Assembly (NCBI GenBank): GCA_022781925.1
Contig: JALESO010000001.1
Coordinates: forward strand, 1-61,513
Direction of reading: 5' to 3'
Length of the DNA: 61,513 nt
Source of the DNA: Lachnospiraceae bacterium
GTDB taxonomy: Bacteria; Bacillota; Clostridia; Lachnospirales; Lachnospiraceae
Part shown: positions 50,020 to 61,513 of the stretch, in pieces
How positions within the stretch are numbered: position 1 is the stretch's first letter
Layout: every line of letters begins with the position of its first letter
The notes under the pieces: generated by a model
Told to the model about the DNA's origin: nothing
The model's database searches: none
What the model saw: the letters and a program-made list of their open reading frames with translations, nothing else
Program-made: the position numbers and the translations under genes

Positions 50020-50076
50020 TTAACAAAAATAAGTGGGAGGGTCCTCTCCCGATACAACCACAGGAGGTTATAATTC

Positions 50077-50769
50077 ATGAAAAGAGGAAAAAGATATGTC
50101 GACGGAGCGAAAAAAGTCGACAGAACAGTTCAGTATGAGAGTGCAGATGCAATCAAACTTGTAAAAGAGAATGCTACAGCAAAGTTTGACGAGACCATCG
50201 AACTTCACATCCGTACAGGTTGTGATGGACGTCACGCTGAGCAGCAGATCCGTGGTGCTGTTGTACTGCCGCACGGAACAGGTAAAACTGTTCGTGTTCT
50301 GGTATTTGCAAAAGGCACAAAAGTAGATGAGGCTCAGGCAGCAGGTGCTGATTTCGTTGGTGGAGAGGAATTAATTCCGAAGATCCAGAACGAAGGATGG
50401 CTTGATTTTGATGTAGTAGTAGCTACACCGGATATGATGGGTGTTGTTGGACGTCTTGGTCGTGTACTTGGACCGAAAGGCTTAATGCCAAACCCAAAAG
50501 CTGGTACAGTAACTATGGATGTTACAAAAGCTATCAACGATATTAAAGCAGGTAAGATTGAGTACAGACTGGACAAAACAAATATTATCCATGTGCCAAT
50601 TGGAAAAGCATCCTTTACAGAAGAGCAATTAGCGGACAACTTCCAGACCCTTATGGATGCCATCATCAAAGCAAGACCAAGCGCATTAAAAGGTCAGTAT
50701 CTGAAGAGCGTAACAATGACTTCAACAATGGGACCTGGTGTTAAATTAAACACTGCTAAATATGTGTAA
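50077..50769 (+). CDS. rplA: 50S ribosomal protein L1
   Basis: A 230-aa L1-stalk protein involved in tRNA release, and in many bacteria a repressor of its own operon. Features are [57 protein letters not shown] and the signature region [18 protein letters not shown] (near residues 128-145). An ACAGGAGGTTATAATTC ribosome site precedes the ATG. It ends the L11-L1 unit; rplJ has its own promoter downstream. Confidence 0.97.
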   Translation: MKRGKRYVDGAKKVDRTVQYESADAIKLVKENATAKFDETIELHIRTGCDGRHAEQQIRGAVVLPHGTGKTVRVLVFAKGTKVDEAQAAGADFVGGEELIPKIQNEGWLDFDVVVATPDMMGVVGRLGRVLGPKGLMPNPKAGTVTMDVTKAINDIKAGKIEYRLDKTNIIHVPIGKASFTEEQLADNFQTLMDAIIKARPSALKGQYLKSVTMTSTMGPGVKLNTAKYV

Positions 50770-50786
50770 AAAGTTTTGAATTGTTG

Positions 50787-50815
50787 TTGACATCACGTTG
50801 ATACAATGATATAAT
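50787..50815 (+). promoter_or_regulatory. Consensus promoter of the rplJL operon
   Basis: A perfect TTGACA (50787-50792), 17-bp spacer and perfect TATAAT (50810-50815), as expected for a strong ribosomal protein promoter. Confidence 0.9.
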
Positions 50816-50821
50816 TGCACC

Positions 50822-50990
50822 GTTGTGTGAAAACATGACGGTGCGTAATCGCAAGATTACAAAATTGCCGAAGACAGCAGGTGCCATTAAGGCATAAACG
50901 CAGAACCTGCCGAGGGAATTTACAAAACAGATGAATGTTTATGTAAAAAGAATTTTCTCCCTCTGTCTGCGTGGCAGAGGGATTTTTTAT
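50822..50990 (+). promoter_or_regulatory. Ribosomal protein L10 leader with attenuator
   Basis: The 5' UTR of rplJ contains the L10-leader hallmarks GCCGAAGACAGCAGGTGCC (50872 on) and CGCAGAACCTGCCGAGGG. The intrinsic terminator CCCTCTG/CAGAGGG with six T residues follows (50958-50989). L10, alone or with L7/L12, binds such leaders and stops transcription when in excess. It fills the 307-bp gap before rplJ. Confidence 0.85.
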
Positions 50991-51076
50991 GTAGCATGGA
51001 AAGTGACTGCTTCCTATGTGAATGGATTCCCGTTTTCGTCTGAGGAAACAAAATTTAAGAAGGAGGTGCACGATTC

Positions 51077-51637
51077 GTGGCAAAAGTAGAACTGAAACAG
51101 CCTATCGTTCAGGAAATCGCAGCTCAGATCGATGGTGCACAGTCTGTAGTAGTTGTAGACTACCGTGGACTTACCGTATCTGAGGATACACAGTTACGTA
51201 AAGAATTAAGAGAAGCTGGTGTTGCTTATAAAGTATATAAGAACACATTAATGAATTTCGCATTCAAAGGCACAGATTTTGAAGCACTTGCACCGGTTCT
51301 TGAAGGACCAAGCGCAATTGCAATCTCAAAAGAAGATGCAACAGCTCCGGCAAGAATTCTTGCAAAATTTGCTAAAACAGCTCCGGCACTTGAAATCAAA
51401 GCTGGTGTTGTAGAAGGCGATTATTATGATGCAGCAGGAATGCAGACAATCGCAAGCATTCCGTCCAGACAGGATCTTCTTTCCAAATTACTTGGAAGCA
51501 TCCAGTCTCCGATCACAAACTTCGCTCGCGTTATCAATCAGATCGCAGAGCAGGGTGGCGCTGCAAACTGCGAGCCAGCAGCTGCTGAAGAAACAGCAGA
51601 GGAAGCTCCGACAGCAGAAGAGACACCGGCAGAGTAA
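51077..51637 (+). CDS. rplJ: 50S ribosomal protein L10
   Basis: A 186-aa stalk protein that carries L7/L12 dimers. The GTG start at 51077 follows AAGGAGGTG. Features are KVELKQPIVQEIAAQIDGAQ, VVVDYRGLTVSEDTQLRKEL, VYKNTLMNFAFKGT, ILAKFAKTAP and the helical tail LLSKLLGSIQSPITNFARVI that binds L12. An Ala/Glu-rich extension (AAAEETAEEAPTAEETPAE) makes it longer than the E. coli form, as in other clostridia. Confidence 0.97.
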   Translation: MAKVELKQPIVQEIAAQIDGAQSVVVVDYRGLTVSEDTQLRKELREAGVAYKVYKNTLMNFAFKGTDFEALAPVLEGPSAIAISKEDATAPARILAKFAKTAPALEIKAGVVEGDYYDAAGMQTIASIPSRQDLLSKLLGSIQSPITNFARVINQIAEQGGAANCEPAAAEETAEEAPTAEETPAE

Positions 51638-51718
51638 TCCGGTCACAAAGCTGCAGACAGCGGCTTAAATTAAGAATAAGAAAAGATGAAAATATCGAAA
51701 AATTGGAGGTAAAGAATA

Positions 51719-52096
51719 ATGGCAAAATTAACAACCGCAGAATTTATTGAAGCGATTAAAGAGTTAACTGTTTTAGAGTTAAATGACCTTGTAAAAGCAT
51801 GTGAAGAAGAGTTTGGCGTATCTGCAGCAGCAGGCGTTGTAGTTGCAGCAGCAGGCGGAGACGCAGCAGGCGCAGCTGAAGAGAAAACAGAGTTCGACGT
51901 TGAGTTAACAGAGGTTGGCCCGAACAAAGTTAAAGTTATCAAAGTTGTTCGTGAGTTAACAGGCTTAGGCTTAAAAGAAGCTAAAGCTGTTGTTGACGAG
52001 GCTCCGAAGATGGTTAAAGAGGGTGCTGACAAAGCAGAAGCTGAGGATATCAAAGCTAAACTTGAGGCTGAAGGCGCTAAAGTTACTCTTAAATAA
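51719..52096 (+). CDS. rplL: 50S ribosomal protein L7/L12
   Basis: A 125-aa protein of the flexible stalk that recruits translation GTPases. It has the dimerization domain [20 protein letters not shown], an Ala/Gly-rich hinge ([20 protein letters not shown]) and the C-terminal domain [20 protein letters not shown] with [19 protein letters not shown]. Codon use is strongly biased as expected of a very highly expressed gene. A strong terminator follows before rpoB. Confidence 0.98.
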   Translation: MAKLTTAEFIEAIKELTVLELNDLVKACEEEFGVSAAAGVVVAAAGGDAAGAAEEKTEFDVELTEVGPNKVKVIKVVRELTGLGLKEAKAVVDEAPKMVKEGADKAEAEDIKAKLEAEGAKVTLK

Positions 52097-52114
52097 TTTT
52101 ATCCGAATTATTTG

Positions 52115-52144
52115 CACCAACCGGGAAACCGGTTGGTGTTTTTT
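52115..52144 (+). terminator. Terminator between rplL and rpoB
   Basis: CACCAACCGG pairs with CCGGTTGGTG, followed by TTTTTT. It separates the abundant stalk-protein message from rpoBC. Confidence 0.9.
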
Positions 52145-52167
52145 GATGTAAAAAACAAAAATAATCC

Positions 52168-52196
52168 TTGACTTGGCAAAAAGTCTGTGCTACTAT
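52168..52196 (+). promoter_or_regulatory. Promoter of rpoBC
   Basis: TTGACT (52168-52173), 17-bp spacer and TACTAT (52191-52196), about 80 bp before rpoB. Confidence 0.7.
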
Positions 52197-52277
52197 GATA
52201 AATGCACTATTGTGGTTTGATGGGGCTTTGTGCGCCCTTTTCAGGGATAGAAAAAGAAAACGAGAGGTGAAGCGTCA

Positions 52278-55200
52278 ATGGAGAAAAACAGGATACGTCC
52301 GGTCATAAACGGAAAAAGTTTGCGTATGAGTTATTCGAGACAAAAAGAGGTTCTGGAAATGCCAAACCTGATTGAGGTTCAGAAGAATTCCTACAATTGG
52401 TTTTTGGAAGAAGGCCTTAAAGAAGTGTTTGCGGATATTTCGCCGATTGCTGATTACAGTGGACATCTGAGTCTGGAATTTACAGATTTCACATTGTGTG
52501 AAAAGGATGTAAAATATTCCATTCCAGAGTGTAAAGAGCGTGATGCGACATATGCAGCTCCTTTAAAAGTAAAGGTAAGACTTTATAATAAAGAAGCAGA
52601 CGAGATCAATGAACATGAGATCTTCATGGGTGATCTGCCGCTGATGACAGAGACAGGTACATTTGTAATTAACGGTGCTGAGCGTGTAATTGTAAGTCAG
52701 CTTGTTCGTTCCCCGGGTATTTATTATGGAATTGCCCATGATAAGATCGGAAAAGAACTGTATTCCTGTACTGTTATTCCGAACCGTGGTGCATGGTTGG
52801 AATATGAGACAGACTCCAATGATGTCTTCTATGTTCGTGTTGACCGTACCCGTAAAGTGCCGATCACAGTTCTGATCCGTGCACTTGGTATCGGTACAAA
52901 CCAGGAGATTATTGATCTGTTTGGTGAGGAACCAAAGATCATTGCAAGTTTTGGTAAAGACGTTTCTACAAATTATCAGGAAGGTCTTTTGGAATTATAC
53001 AAGAAAATCCGTCCAGGTGAGCCGCTGTCTGTGGAAAGTGCAGAGAGCCTTATCATGGCTATGTTCTTTGACCCGAGAAGATATGATCTTGCTAAGGTCG
53101 GAAGATATAAATTTAATAAGAAATTAATGCTGAAAAACCGCATTAATGGACATGTGCTGGCAGAGGATGTTATGGATCCGAGCACAGGCGAAGTGCTGGC
53201 AGAGGCAGGTCAGAAAGTTGATCGTGAGCTGGCAGACGCTATCCAGAATGCGGCAGTTCCTTATGTATGGATCCAGACAGAGGAGCGCAATGCAAAAGTT
53301 CTGTCCAATATGATGGTTGATCTGCGTCATTATGTAGATGTGGATCCAAAAGAAGTCGGTGTTACAGAGCTGGTTTACTATCCGGTACTGGCACAGATTC
53401 TGGAAGAGCATACAGAACTGGAAGAGATCAAGGATGCAATCCGCAGAAATATCCACGATCTGATTCCGAAACATATTACAAAAGAAGATATTCTTGCTTC
53501 TATTAACTATAACATGCATCTTGAGTATGGTATTGGTAATGAGGATGATATCGATCACCTTGGAAACCGTCGTATCCGTGCGGTTGGTGAGCTGCTTCAG
53601 AATCAGTACAGAATCGGTCTTTCCCGTCTGGAGAGAGTGGTTCGTGAGAGAATGACAACTCAGGATCTTGAGACAATCACACCGCAGAGTCTGATCAATA
53701 TCAAACCGGTAACAGCTGCTGTTAAAGAGTTCTTTGGTTCTTCCCAGCTGTCACAGTTCATGGATCAGAATAACCCTCTGGGTGAGCTGACTCACAAACG
53801 TCGTCTGTCTGCACTGGGACCTGGTGGTCTGTCCAGAGATCGTGCGGGATTCGAGGTTCGAGATATTCATTATTCTCATTATGGAAGAATGTGTCCGGTA
53901 GAGACACCTGAGGGACCGAATATCGGTCTGATCAACTCCCTTGCATCTTACGCAAGAATCAACGAGTATGGTTTCGTTGAGGCACCATACCGTAAAATTG
54001 ATAAAACAGATCCTAAGAACCCGCGTGTAACAGATGAAGTTGTATACATGACAGCGGATGAAGAGGATAATTACCATGTAGCACAGGCGAATGAGAAACT
54101 GGATGAGAACGGATACTTCGTCCGTAATTCTGTATCCGGTCGTTACAGAGAAGAGACACAGGAGTATGACAAGACATTATTTGATTATATGGATGTATCT
54201 CCGCAGATGGTATTCTCAGTCGCTACTGCATTGATCCCGTTCCTTGAGAACGACGATGCGAACCGTGCACTGATGGGAGCAAACATGCAGCGTCAGGCTG
54301 TACCGCTTCTGACCACAGAAGCACCGGTTGTCGGTACAGGTATGGAGCCGAAGGCAGCTGTCGATTCCGGTGTCTGCGTTGTTGCAAAACGTGCCGGTGT
54401 GATCGAGCGCGCTTGCTCCAATGAAATTACGATCAAATACGATGATGACGGAAGCAAAGAGACAATCAAACTTACAAAATTCTCTCGGAGCAACCAGTCT
54501 AACTGTTACAACCAGAGACCGATCGTATTCAAAGGCAACCATGTAGAGGCAGGACAGGTTATCGCTGATGGTCCTTCCACATCCAATGGTGAACTCGGTC
54601 TTGGTAAGAATCCGCTGATCGGATTCATGACCTGGGAAGGTTATAACTACGAGGATGCTGTACTGTTAAGTGAGCGTCTTGTTCAGGATGATGTGTATAC
54701 ATCTATCCATATCGAAGAGTATGAGGCAGAAGCCCGTGATACAAAACTCGGACCGGAAGAGATCACAAGAGACGTTCCGGGTGTCGGTGACGATGCACTG
54801 AAAGATCTGGATGAGAGAGGTATCATCCGTATCGGTGCCGAGGTTCGTGCCGGTGATATTCTGGTTGGTAAAGTAACTCCGAAGGGAGAGACTGAGCTGA
54901 CAGCAGAAGAGAGACTGCTTCGTGCGATCTTTGGTGAAAAAGCAAGAGAAGTACGTGATACTTCCTTAAAAGTACCGCATGGTGAGTACGGTATCGTTGT
55001 AGATGCAAAAGTATTTACCCGTGAGAATGGTGATGAATTATCACCGGGTGTAAACCAGGCAGTTCGTATCTATATCGCTCAGAAGAGAAAAATCTCTGTT
55101 GGTGATAAGATGGCCGGCCGTCATGGTAACAAGGGTGTCGTTTCCCGTGTACTTCCGGTAGAAGATATGCCGTTCCTTCCGAACGGACGTCCGCTGGATA

Positions 55201-56138
55201 TCGTGTTGAATCCGCTGGGTGTACCTTCCCGAATGAATATCGGACAGGTGCTGGAGATCCATCTGAGTCTTGCTGCAAAAGCACTTGGATTTAACGTAGC
55301 AACACCTATTTTTGCCGGCGCAAAAGAGACCGATATCATGGATACTCTGGATCTGGCAAATGATTATGTAAACCTGACATGGGAAGAGTTCAAAGAGAAA
55401 CATGAGGAAGAGTTACTTCCGGAAGTTCTTGATTATCTGTATGAGAACAGAGATCATCGTGAACTGTGGAAAGGTGTTCCGATTTCCCGTGATGGTAAAG
55501 TAAGACTGCGTGATGGACGTACCGGTGAGTATTTTGACAGCCCGGTAACAATCGGACACATGCATTACCTGAAACTGCATCATCTGGTAGACGACAAGAT
55601 CCATGCACGTTCTACCGGTCCTTACTCTCTCGTTACACAGCAGCCTCTGGGTGGTAAAGCTCAGTTCGGTGGACAGCGTTTCGGTGAGATGGAGGTATGG
55701 GCACTTGAGGCTTACGGTGCTGCATACACACTGCAGGAGATCCTGACAGTAAAATCCGATGATGTGATTGGTCGTGTGAAAACTTATGAAGCGATCATCA
55801 AAGGTGATAATATTCCTGAGCCGGGTATTCCGGAATCCTTCAAGGTATTGTTAAAAGAGTTACAGTCTCTTGGTCTGGATGTAACACTGGAAGACGAAAA
55901 CGGCGAGGAAGTAAAACTGCTTGAGACAAGCGAATATGGAAATACAGACCTGAATGCCATTATTTCCGGAGACAGAAACTTCAATTATGAAGAGAAAGAA
56001 TCTTTCGGAGCAATGGGCTTCTCAAAACAGGAATTCAATGAAAACGAAGAGCTGGTAGATGTAGAAGAAAATCAGGATAATTCCGATACAGATGAATTTA
56101 TGGATGCATTTGACGATAGCATTCTTGACGAAGAATAA
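52278..56138 (+). CDS. rpoB: DNA-directed RNA polymerase subunit beta
   Basis: The 1286-aa beta subunit, forming one side of the catalytic cleft. Landmarks run from [20 protein letters not shown] at the N-terminus, through the rifampicin pocket ([31 protein letters not shown]), to [20 protein letters not shown] near the C-terminus. The rifampicin-contact residues are all of the sensitive type (Gln-Asp in FMDQ, His in THKR, Ser in RRLSAL). An acidic tail ends the protein. rpoC follows by 18 bp. Confidence 0.98.
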   Translation: MEKNRIRPVINGKSLRMSYSRQKEVLEMPNLIEVQKNSYNWFLEEGLKEVFADISPIADYSGHLSLEFTDFTLCEKDVKYSIPECKERDATYAAPLKVKVRLYNKEADEINEHEIFMGDLPLMTETGTFVINGAERVIVSQLVRSPGIYYGIAHDKIGKELYSCTVIPNRGAWLEYETDSNDVFYVRVDRTRKVPITVLIRALGIGTNQEIIDLFGEEPKIIASFGKDVSTNYQEGLLELYKKIRPGEPLSVESAESLIMAMFFDPRRYDLAKVGRYKFNKKLMLKNRINGHVLAEDVMDPSTGEVLAEAGQKVDRELADAIQNAAVPYVWIQTEERNAKVLSNMMVDLRHYVDVDPKEVGVTELVYYPVLAQILEEHTELEEIKDAIRRNIHDLIPKHITKEDILASINYNMHLEYGIGNEDDIDHLGNRRIRAVGELLQNQYRIGLSRLERVVRERMTTQDLETITPQSLINIKPVTAAVKEFFGSSQLSQFMDQNNPLGELTHKRRLSALGPGGLSRDRAGFEVRDIHYSHYGRMCPVETPEGPNIGLINSLASYARINEYGFVEAPYRKIDKTDPKNPRVTDEVVYMTADEEDNYHVAQANEKLDENGYFVRNSVSGRYREETQEYDKTLFDYMDVSPQMVFSVATALIPFLENDDANRALMGANMQRQAVPLLTTEAPVVGTGMEPKAAVDSGVCVVAKRAGVIERACSNEITIKYDDDGSKETIKLTKFSRSNQSNCYNQRPIVFKGNHVEAGQVIADGPSTSNGELGLGKNPLIGFMTWEGYNYEDAVLLSERLVQDDVYTSIHIEEYEAEARDTKLGPEEITRDVPGVGDDALKDLDERGIIRIGAEVRAGDILVGKVTPKGETELTAEERLLRAIFGEKAREVRDTSLKVPHGEYGIVVDAKVFTRENGDELSPGVNQAVRIYIAQKRKISVGDKMAGRHGNKGVVSRVLPVEDMPFLPNGRPLDIVLNPLGVPSRMNIGQVLEIHLSLAAKALGFNVATPIFAGAKETDIMDTLDLANDYVNLTWEEFKEKHEEELLPEVLDYLYENRDHRELWKGVPISRDGKVRLRDGRTGEYFDSPVTIGHMHYLKLHHLVDDKIHARSTGPYSLVTQQPLGGKAQFGGQRFGEMEVWALEAYGAAYTLQEILTVKSDDVIGRVKTYEAIIKGDNIPEPGIPESFKVLLKELQSLGLDVTLEDENGEEVKLLETSEYGNTDLNAIISGDRNFNYEEKESFGAMGFSKQEFNENEELVDVEENQDNSDTDEFMDAFDDSILDEE

Positions 56139-56156
56139 GAGGAAGGAGCGTTGTAA

Positions 56157-59100
56157 ATGCCAGAAACAAACAATAAAGAAGTCGGCACAAACATAGCGTT
56201 CGATGCCATCCGCATCGGACTGGCTTCACCGGAAAAAATATTGGAATGGTCCCGGGGCGAAGTAAAAAAACCGGAAACCATTAATTATAGAACTTTAAAA
56301 CCAGAAAAAGACGGTTTGTTCTGTGAGCGTATTTTTGGACCGAGCAAAGACTGGGAATGCCACTGCGGTAAATACAAAAAAATCCGTTACAAAGGCGTTG
56401 TCTGCGATCGATGCGGAGTAGAAATTACAAAATCTAATGTTCGTAGAGAGCGTATGGGACATATTGAGCTGGCAGCTCCGGTATCTCATATCTGGTACTT
56501 CAAAGGTATTCCGAGCCGTATGGGATTAATCCTTGATATTTCTCCTCGTACACTGGAGAAAGTTCTGTATTTTGCTTCTTACATCGTTCTGGACAAAGGC
56601 GAGACAGACCTGCAGTATAAGCAGGTCCTGTCCGAGGCAGAATATCAGGAAGCATATGAAAAATATGGAAATACTTTCCGTGTAGGTATGGGTGCTGAAT
56701 CCATCAAAGAACTTCTGGAAGCAATCGATCTGGAGAAAGATTCCGCAGAACTGAAAGCAGCATTAAAGACTGCTACCGGTCAGAAACGTGCGAGAATCAT
56801 CAAGAGACTGGAAGTAGTTGAGGCGTTCCGTGAGTCTGGCAACAGACCGGAGTGGATGATCATGACTGTTATTCCGGTTATCCCACCAGATTTACGTCCG
56901 ATGGTACAGTTGGATGGTGGACGTTTTGCAACATCCGATCTGAATGATCTGTATCGTCGTATCATCAACCGTAACAACCGTCTGAGAAGACTGTTAGAGC
57001 TTGGAGCCCCGGATATCATTGTCCGCAATGAGAAACGTATGCTTCAAGAGGCAGTAGATGCCCTGATCGATAATGGCCGTCGTGGAAGACCGGTTACAGG
57101 ACCTGGTAACAGAGCATTAAAATCTCTGTCAGATATGCTGAAAGGTAAATCCGGACGTTTCCGTCAGAACCTGCTTGGTAAACGAGTTGACTATTCCGGA
57201 CGTTCCGTTATCGTAGTTGGACCGGAATTAAAGATTTATCAGTGTGGTCTGCCAAAAGAGATGGCGATCGAACTGTTCAAACCGTTCGTTATGAAAGAAC
57301 TGGTTGCAAATGGAACCGCACACAATATTAAGAGTGCAAAGAAAATGGTAGAGAAACTTCAGACAGAGGTCTGGGACGTTCTGGAAGAAGTTATCAAAGA
57401 GCATCCGGTTATGCTGAACCGTGCTCCTACACTGCACAGACTTGGTATTCAGGCATTTGAGCCGATCCTTGTAGAAGGTAAGGCTATCAAGCTTCATCCA
57501 CTTGTTTGTACCGCATACAATGCCGATTTCGATGGTGACCAGATGGCTGTCCATCTTCCACTTTCCGTGGAAGCACAGGCAGAGTGCCGTTTCATGTTAC
57601 TGTCTCCGAACAACCTGTTAAAACCGTCCGATGGTGGTCCGGTAGCCGTTCCTTCTCAGGATATGGTCCTTGGTATTTACTATCTGACACAGGAGAGACC
57701 GGGAAGCATCGGTGAGGGACATTACTTCAAGAACCTGAACGAGGCAATTCTTGCATACGAGAATGGTTATGTGAAATTACATTCCAGAATCCATGTACGT
57801 GTGACAAAGAAAATGCCAGATGGAACCGAGAAGACAGGAACCGTTGAGTCCACACTGGGACGTTTCATCTTCAATGAAATTCTTCCGCAGGATCTTGGTT
57901 TTGTAGACAGAAGCAAACCGGAAAATGATCTGGTACTGGAAGTAGATTTCCATGTAGGTAAAAAAGGACTGAAACAGATCCTTGAGAAAGTTATCAACAT
58001 TCATGGTGCAACCACAACCGCAGAGGTTCTGGATGACATCAAAGCAATGGGTTATAAATACTCCACAAGAGCTGCTATGACCGTATCCATTTCCGATATG
58101 ACCGTACCGGAGAAGAAACCGGCACTGATCAAACAGGCACAGGATACCGTAGATCTGATCACAAAGAACTACAAACGTGGACTTATCACAGAGGAAGAGC
58201 GTTACAAAGAGGTTGTTGAGACCTGGAAAGAGACCGATGATGAGCTTACACATGAGCTGTTATCCGGACTTGATAAATACAACAACATCTTCATGATGGC
58301 TGACTCCGGAGCCCGTGGTTCTGATAAACAGATCAAACAGCTGGCTGGTATGCGTGGTCTGATGGCTGATACAACAGGTAAGACCATCGAGCTGCCGATC
58401 AAATCAAACTTCCGTGAGGGACTTGATGTACTGGAATACTTCATGTCCGCCCATGGAGCTCGTAAAGGTATGTCCGATACTGCGCTTCGTACTGCCGATT
58501 CCGGATACCTTACAAGACGTCTGGTAGACGTATCACAGGATCTAATCATTCGTGAGACAGATTGCTGTAAGGACAGAGATGAGACTGCTGGTATGTATGT
58601 GAGTGCATTCATGGATGGCAAAGAGGAAATCGAGAGCCTTCAGGAACGTATCACAGGACGTTTTGCATGTGAAGATATTCACGATGCAGACGGAAACGTA
58701 CTTGTTGCAGCAAATCATATGATCACACCGAAGCGTGCTGCTCTGGTTATGAGCAAAGGTGTAGATGAGAACGGAGAACCGCTTGAGAAAGTTAAGATCC
58801 GTACTATTCTTACCTGCCGTTCCAAAGTCGGTGTTTGTGCAAAATGCTACGGAGCAAACATGGCAACCGGTCAGGCTGTACAGGTCGGCGAGGCAGTAGG
58901 TATCATTGCTGCTCAGTCTATCGGTGAGCCTGGTACACAGCTTACAATGCGTACCTTCCACTCCGGTGGTGTTGCCGGTGATGATATCACACAGGGTCTT
59001 CCTCGTGTCGAGGAGCTTTTTGAGGCAAGAAAACCGAAAGGACTTGCCATCATCACAGAGTTCGCCGGTATTGCTACTATTAAAGATACAAAGAAAAAAC

Positions 59101-59861
59101 GTGAGATTATCGTTACAAGCCCGGAGACAGGTGAGACAAAAGCATACCTTATTCCTTACGGTTCCAGAATCAAGATCACAGATGGTTCCTTCCTTGAGGC
59201 TGGTGATGAGCTTACCGAAGGTAGTGTAAACCCGCATGATATCCTGAAGATTAAAGGTGTTCGTGCAGTTCAGGATTACATGCTCCAGGAAGTTCAGCGT
59301 GTATACCGTCTGCAGGGTGTAGAAATCAACGATAAGCACGTTGAGGTTATTGTTCGTCAGATGCTGAAGAAGATCCGTATCGAGAACAACGGAGATTCTG
59401 ATTTCCTGCCAGGAACAATGGTTGACTTCCTTGACTATGAGGAAGAGAACGAAAGACTGGCAGCAGAAGGAAAAGAGCCGGCAGAAGGTAAACAGGTACT
59501 GCTTGGTATTACCAAAGCTTCCCTGGCAACCAACTCATTCCTGTCAGCTGCATCCTTCCAGGAGACAACAAAAGTTCTGACAGAAGCTGCGATTAAAGGA
59601 AAGATTGATCCGTTGATCGGTCTGAAAGAGAACGTAATCATTGGTAAACTGATTCCGGCCGGAACAGGAATGAAGAGATATCGTTCCATCCGCCTGGATT
59701 CCGATATCGATGAGAATGCAGAGATCAACGCAGATGATCTGATGGGTGAAGATGTATTTTCCGATGGAGAAGATGTGGAAATCACTGAGACAGATTTAAC
59801 TGCTGATGCAGATGTTGCAGATGAGACAATTCTTGAGGAAGAAGCTGTAACAGAAGAGTAA
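56157..59861 (+). CDS. rpoC: DNA-directed RNA polymerase subunit beta'
   Basis: The 1234-aa beta' subunit. The N-terminal zinc ribbon is [20 protein letters not shown] followed by CGVEI (about 62-86). The catalytic Mg-binding loop [17 protein letters not shown] (about 452-468) carries three Asp residues. The trigger loop region includes [19 protein letters not shown], with the second zinc site [13 protein letters not shown] and [16 protein letters not shown] after it. The acidic C-terminal tail is normal for Firmicutes. A terminator follows 29 bp after the stop. Confidence 0.98.
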   Translation: MPETNNKEVGTNIAFDAIRIGLASPEKILEWSRGEVKKPETINYRTLKPEKDGLFCERIFGPSKDWECHCGKYKKIRYKGVVCDRCGVEITKSNVRRERMGHIELAAPVSHIWYFKGIPSRMGLILDISPRTLEKVLYFASYIVLDKGETDLQYKQVLSEAEYQEAYEKYGNTFRVGMGAESIKELLEAIDLEKDSAELKAALKTATGQKRARIIKRLEVVEAFRESGNRPEWMIMTVIPVIPPDLRPMVQLDGGRFATSDLNDLYRRIINRNNRLRRLLELGAPDIIVRNEKRMLQEAVDALIDNGRRGRPVTGPGNRALKSLSDMLKGKSGRFRQNLLGKRVDYSGRSVIVVGPELKIYQCGLPKEMAIELFKPFVMKELVANGTAHNIKSAKKMVEKLQTEVWDVLEEVIKEHPVMLNRAPTLHRLGIQAFEPILVEGKAIKLHPLVCTAYNADFDGDQMAVHLPLSVEAQAECRFMLLSPNNLLKPSDGGPVAVPSQDMVLGIYYLTQERPGSIGEGHYFKNLNEAILAYENGYVKLHSRIHVRVTKKMPDGTEKTGTVESTLGRFIFNEILPQDLGFVDRSKPENDLVLEVDFHVGKKGLKQILEKVINIHGATTTAEVLDDIKAMGYKYSTRAAMTVSISDMTVPEKKPALIKQAQDTVDLITKNYKRGLITEEERYKEVVETWKETDDELTHELLSGLDKYNNIFMMADSGARGSDKQIKQLAGMRGLMADTTGKTIELPIKSNFREGLDVLEYFMSAHGARKGMSDTALRTADSGYLTRRLVDVSQDLIIRETDCCKDRDETAGMYVSAFMDGKEEIESLQERITGRFACEDIHDADGNVLVAANHMITPKRAALVMSKGVDENGEPLEKVKIRTILTCRSKVGVCAKCYGANMATGQAVQVGEAVGIIAAQSIGEPGTQLTMRTFHSGGVAGDDITQGLPRVEELFEARKPKGLAIITEFAGIATIKDTKKKREIIVTSPETGETKAYLIPYGSRIKITDGSFLEAGDELTEGSVNPHDILKIKGVRAVQDYMLQEVQRVYRLQGVEINDKHVEVIVRQMLKKIRIENNGDSDFLPGTMVDFLDYEEENERLAAEGKEPAEGKQVLLGITKASLATNSFLSAASFQETTKVLTEAAIKGKIDPLIGLKENVIIGKLIPAGTGMKRYRSIRLDSDIDENAEINADDLMGEDVFSDGEDVEITETDLTADADVADETILEEEAVTEE

Positions 59862-59889
59862 GCAGAACGAAAATAATATATATAGAAGA

Positions 59890-59920
59890 GACGGTGTCAG
59901 TAATGGCATCGTCTTTTTTT
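59890..59920 (+). terminator. Terminator of rpoBC
   Basis: GACGGTG pairs with CATCGTC (one G-U) around a short loop and is followed by seven T residues. Confidence 0.85.
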
Positions 59921-59947
59921 GTCTGATCATACACGTTATTAAAACCG

Positions 59948-60001
59948 GTACAGCTGTACACGTACATGTAGCTTTTCTTATTTAATAATTTAATAAGAAA
60001 A
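59948..60001. repeat. Palindrome cluster between rpoC and rpsL
   Basis: GTACAGCTGTAC (59948-59959), TACATGTA (59963-59970) and TTTTCTTATT-N9-AATAAGAAAA (59973-60001) stand side by side in the 294-bp gap where many Firmicutes carry an L7Ae-type gene. The last ends 63 bp before the rpsL -35. They may be operators of the str operon or cruciform-forming sequence. Confidence 0.55.
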
Positions 60002-60064
60002 ATGTGTGAATTTTGCATGTTTATGTATAAAAACAGAAAAATTGGGAAAATTTAAAAAATGCGC

Positions 60065-60093
60065 TTGACAAGTACGAAGTCAGTCACTATACT
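60065..60093 (+). promoter_or_regulatory. Promoter of the str operon (rpsL-rpsG-fusA)
   Basis: TTGACA (60065-60070), 17-bp spacer and TATACT (60088-60093), about 60 bp before rpsL. Confidence 0.85.
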
Positions 60094-60155
60094 ATTTTAG
60101 TGTGCATAAAAGCGCACAGGAAACTTTTTTACAAAATATACAGGAGGTGAATAGA

Positions 60156-60575
60156 ATGCCAACATTTAATCAGTTAGTAAGAAAAGGTCGTCAGACAACT
60201 GTAAAAAAATCTACAGCACCTGCATTACAGAAAGGTTATAACTCTTTACAGAAGAGACCTACAGATGCATCTTCTCCGCAGAAGAGAGGTGTTTGTACAG
60301 CAGTTAAGACTGCAACCCCGAAAAAACCTAACTCAGCTCTTAGAAAAATCGCCAGAGTTCGTCTTTCTAACGGAATCGAAGTAACAAGCTACATTCCGGG
60401 TGAAGGTCATAACTTACAGGAGCATAGCGTTGTTCTGATCCGTGGTGGTCGTGTAAAAGACTTACCAGGTACAAGATACCACATCATCAGAGGAACACTG
60501 GATACAGCAGGCGTTGCAAACAGACGTCAGGCTCGTTCCAAATACGGCGCTAAGAGACCGAAAGCAGGTAAATAG
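60156..60575 (+). CDS. rpsL: 30S ribosomal protein S12
   Basis: A 139-aa decoding-centre protein. ATG 60156 follows CAGGAGGTGA. Features are [33 protein letters not shown] and [20 protein letters not shown]. The streptomycin-contact lysines (TPKKPNS and [11 protein letters not shown]) are wild type. It starts the str operon. The 198-bp gap to rpsG has an AATAGT/ACTATT stem (60591-60614) and no gene; such a long rpsL-rpsG spacer may hold S7 regulatory structure. Confidence 0.97.
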   Translation: MPTFNQLVRKGRQTTVKKSTAPALQKGYNSLQKRPTDASSPQKRGVCTAVKTATPKKPNSALRKIARVRLSNGIEVTSYIPGEGHNLQEHSVVLIRGGRVKDLPGTRYHIIRGTLDTAGVANRRQARSKYGAKRPKAGK

Positions 60576-60707
60576 GACCTGTAAAAGACCAATAGTATCA
60601 CAAACAGAACTATTGTAAGTGTTGGAATTCTTTTTATCGACGATAACAGATAAAGATAGATGTTCCCAGCATGAACACATTAGAAAGACACATGTGAGTA
60701 CCGTTGA

Positions 60708-61244
<537 letters not shown>

Positions 61245-61259
61245 GAGGAGGAAATCACC

Positions 61260-61513
61260 ATGGCAGGAAGAGAATATCCGCTTGAGAGAACCAGAAATAT
61301 TGGTATCATGGCTCATATCGATGCAGGTAAAACTACATTAACAGAGCGTATCCTTTATTACACTGGTATTAACTATAAAATTGGTGATACTCACGAAGGT
61401 ACTGCTACCATGGACTGGATGGAGCAGGAGCAGGAGAGAGGTATCACAATTACTTCAGCTGCTACAACATGCCACTGGACACCGCAGAAAGAAAATAAAC
61501 CTGCACCGGGTGC
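61260..61513 (+). CDS. fusA: Elongation factor G (N-terminal part)
   Basis: The first 84 codons of the translocation GTPase EF-G, cut by the window edge. [20 protein letters not shown] is followed by the P-loop [19 protein letters not shown], switch I with [20 protein letters not shown] and [14 protein letters not shown] 61260 lies after AGAGGAGGAAATCACC. It completes the canonical rpsL-rpsG-fusA order. Confidence 0.97.
   Translation, partial: MAGREYPLERTRNIGIMAHIDAGKTTLTERILYYTGINYKIGDTHEGTATMDWMEQEQERGITITSAATTCHWTPQKENKPAPG

Overview
The window looks like chromosome of a Gram-positive anaerobe of the Firmicutes, most likely the family Lachnospiraceae. The evidence is low-to-medium GC, strong AGGAGG-type ribosome sites, GTG and TTG starts, an L10-leader attenuator, sortase-assembled pili, superoxide-reductase-type genes (desulforedoxin/rubredoxin) and a canonical Firmicute rif/str operon. 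The genus cannot be fixed from the sequence alone. No rRNA, tRNA or CRISPR array was seen.

Layout. 1-0.53 kb: tail of a lactate dehydrogenase family gene, a truncated desulfoferrodoxin and a 51-aa rubredoxin. 0.59-6.73 kb: a small integrative mobilizable element with relaxase, MobC and a candidate oriT, a phage-like nucleotide cassette (dUTPase, ThyX-like protein, MazG-like NTP-PPase), and an HTH regulator, excisionase and Tn916-type integrase, followed by helically phased TACACCA repeats. 6.8-9.8 kb: a Bce-type ABC transporter behind a BceR-like operator, with no two-component genes beside it. 9.9-14.9 kb: pgi, then a VOC protein / NhaC antiporter / radical SAM operon. 15.0-20.5 kb: a five-gene pilus locus with the order and families of the streptococcal FCT region (tip adhesin, SipA-like inactive signal peptidase, FctA-like shaft, class B sortase, FctB-like base). 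20.6-27 kb: YitT, and a LysR regulator divergent from an iron-sulfur flavoprotein and an Old Yellow Enzyme-type reductase; then a membrane protein and an MGMT-family protein. 27.1-38.1 kb: FeoA-FeoB fusion, SbcDC, a flavoprotein, and an Hsp70 (HscC-like) with a membrane J-protein. 38.4-39.5 kb: a FliB-like protein. 40.1-48.4 kb: a second, SpaA/EbpB-type pilus locus with two class C sortases, a secreted repeat protein and a thioester-domain tip adhesin. 48.5-61.5 kb: rpmG-secE-nusG-rplKAJL-rpoBC-rpsL-rpsG-fusA.

How the parts work together. Two unrelated sortase-built pili would give two different adhesive fibres: one tipped by a lectin-like jelly-roll protein, the other by a covalent (thioester) adhesin. 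The SipA-like protein has the Ser-to-Asp and Lys-to-Gly replacements described for the streptococcal pilus chaperone. The mobile element carries mobilization genes but no transfer channel, so it must use another element's machinery.

The most unusual non-coding signal is a family of three nested hairpins (11.7, 20.6 and 25.8 kb). Each has a different outer stem but the same 12-nt apical core GCTAAYAATCGC, and each sits at a gene 3' end. Several clean palindromic operators were also found, in front of the Bce transporter, the flavoprotein operon, feoAB and the second pilus locus.
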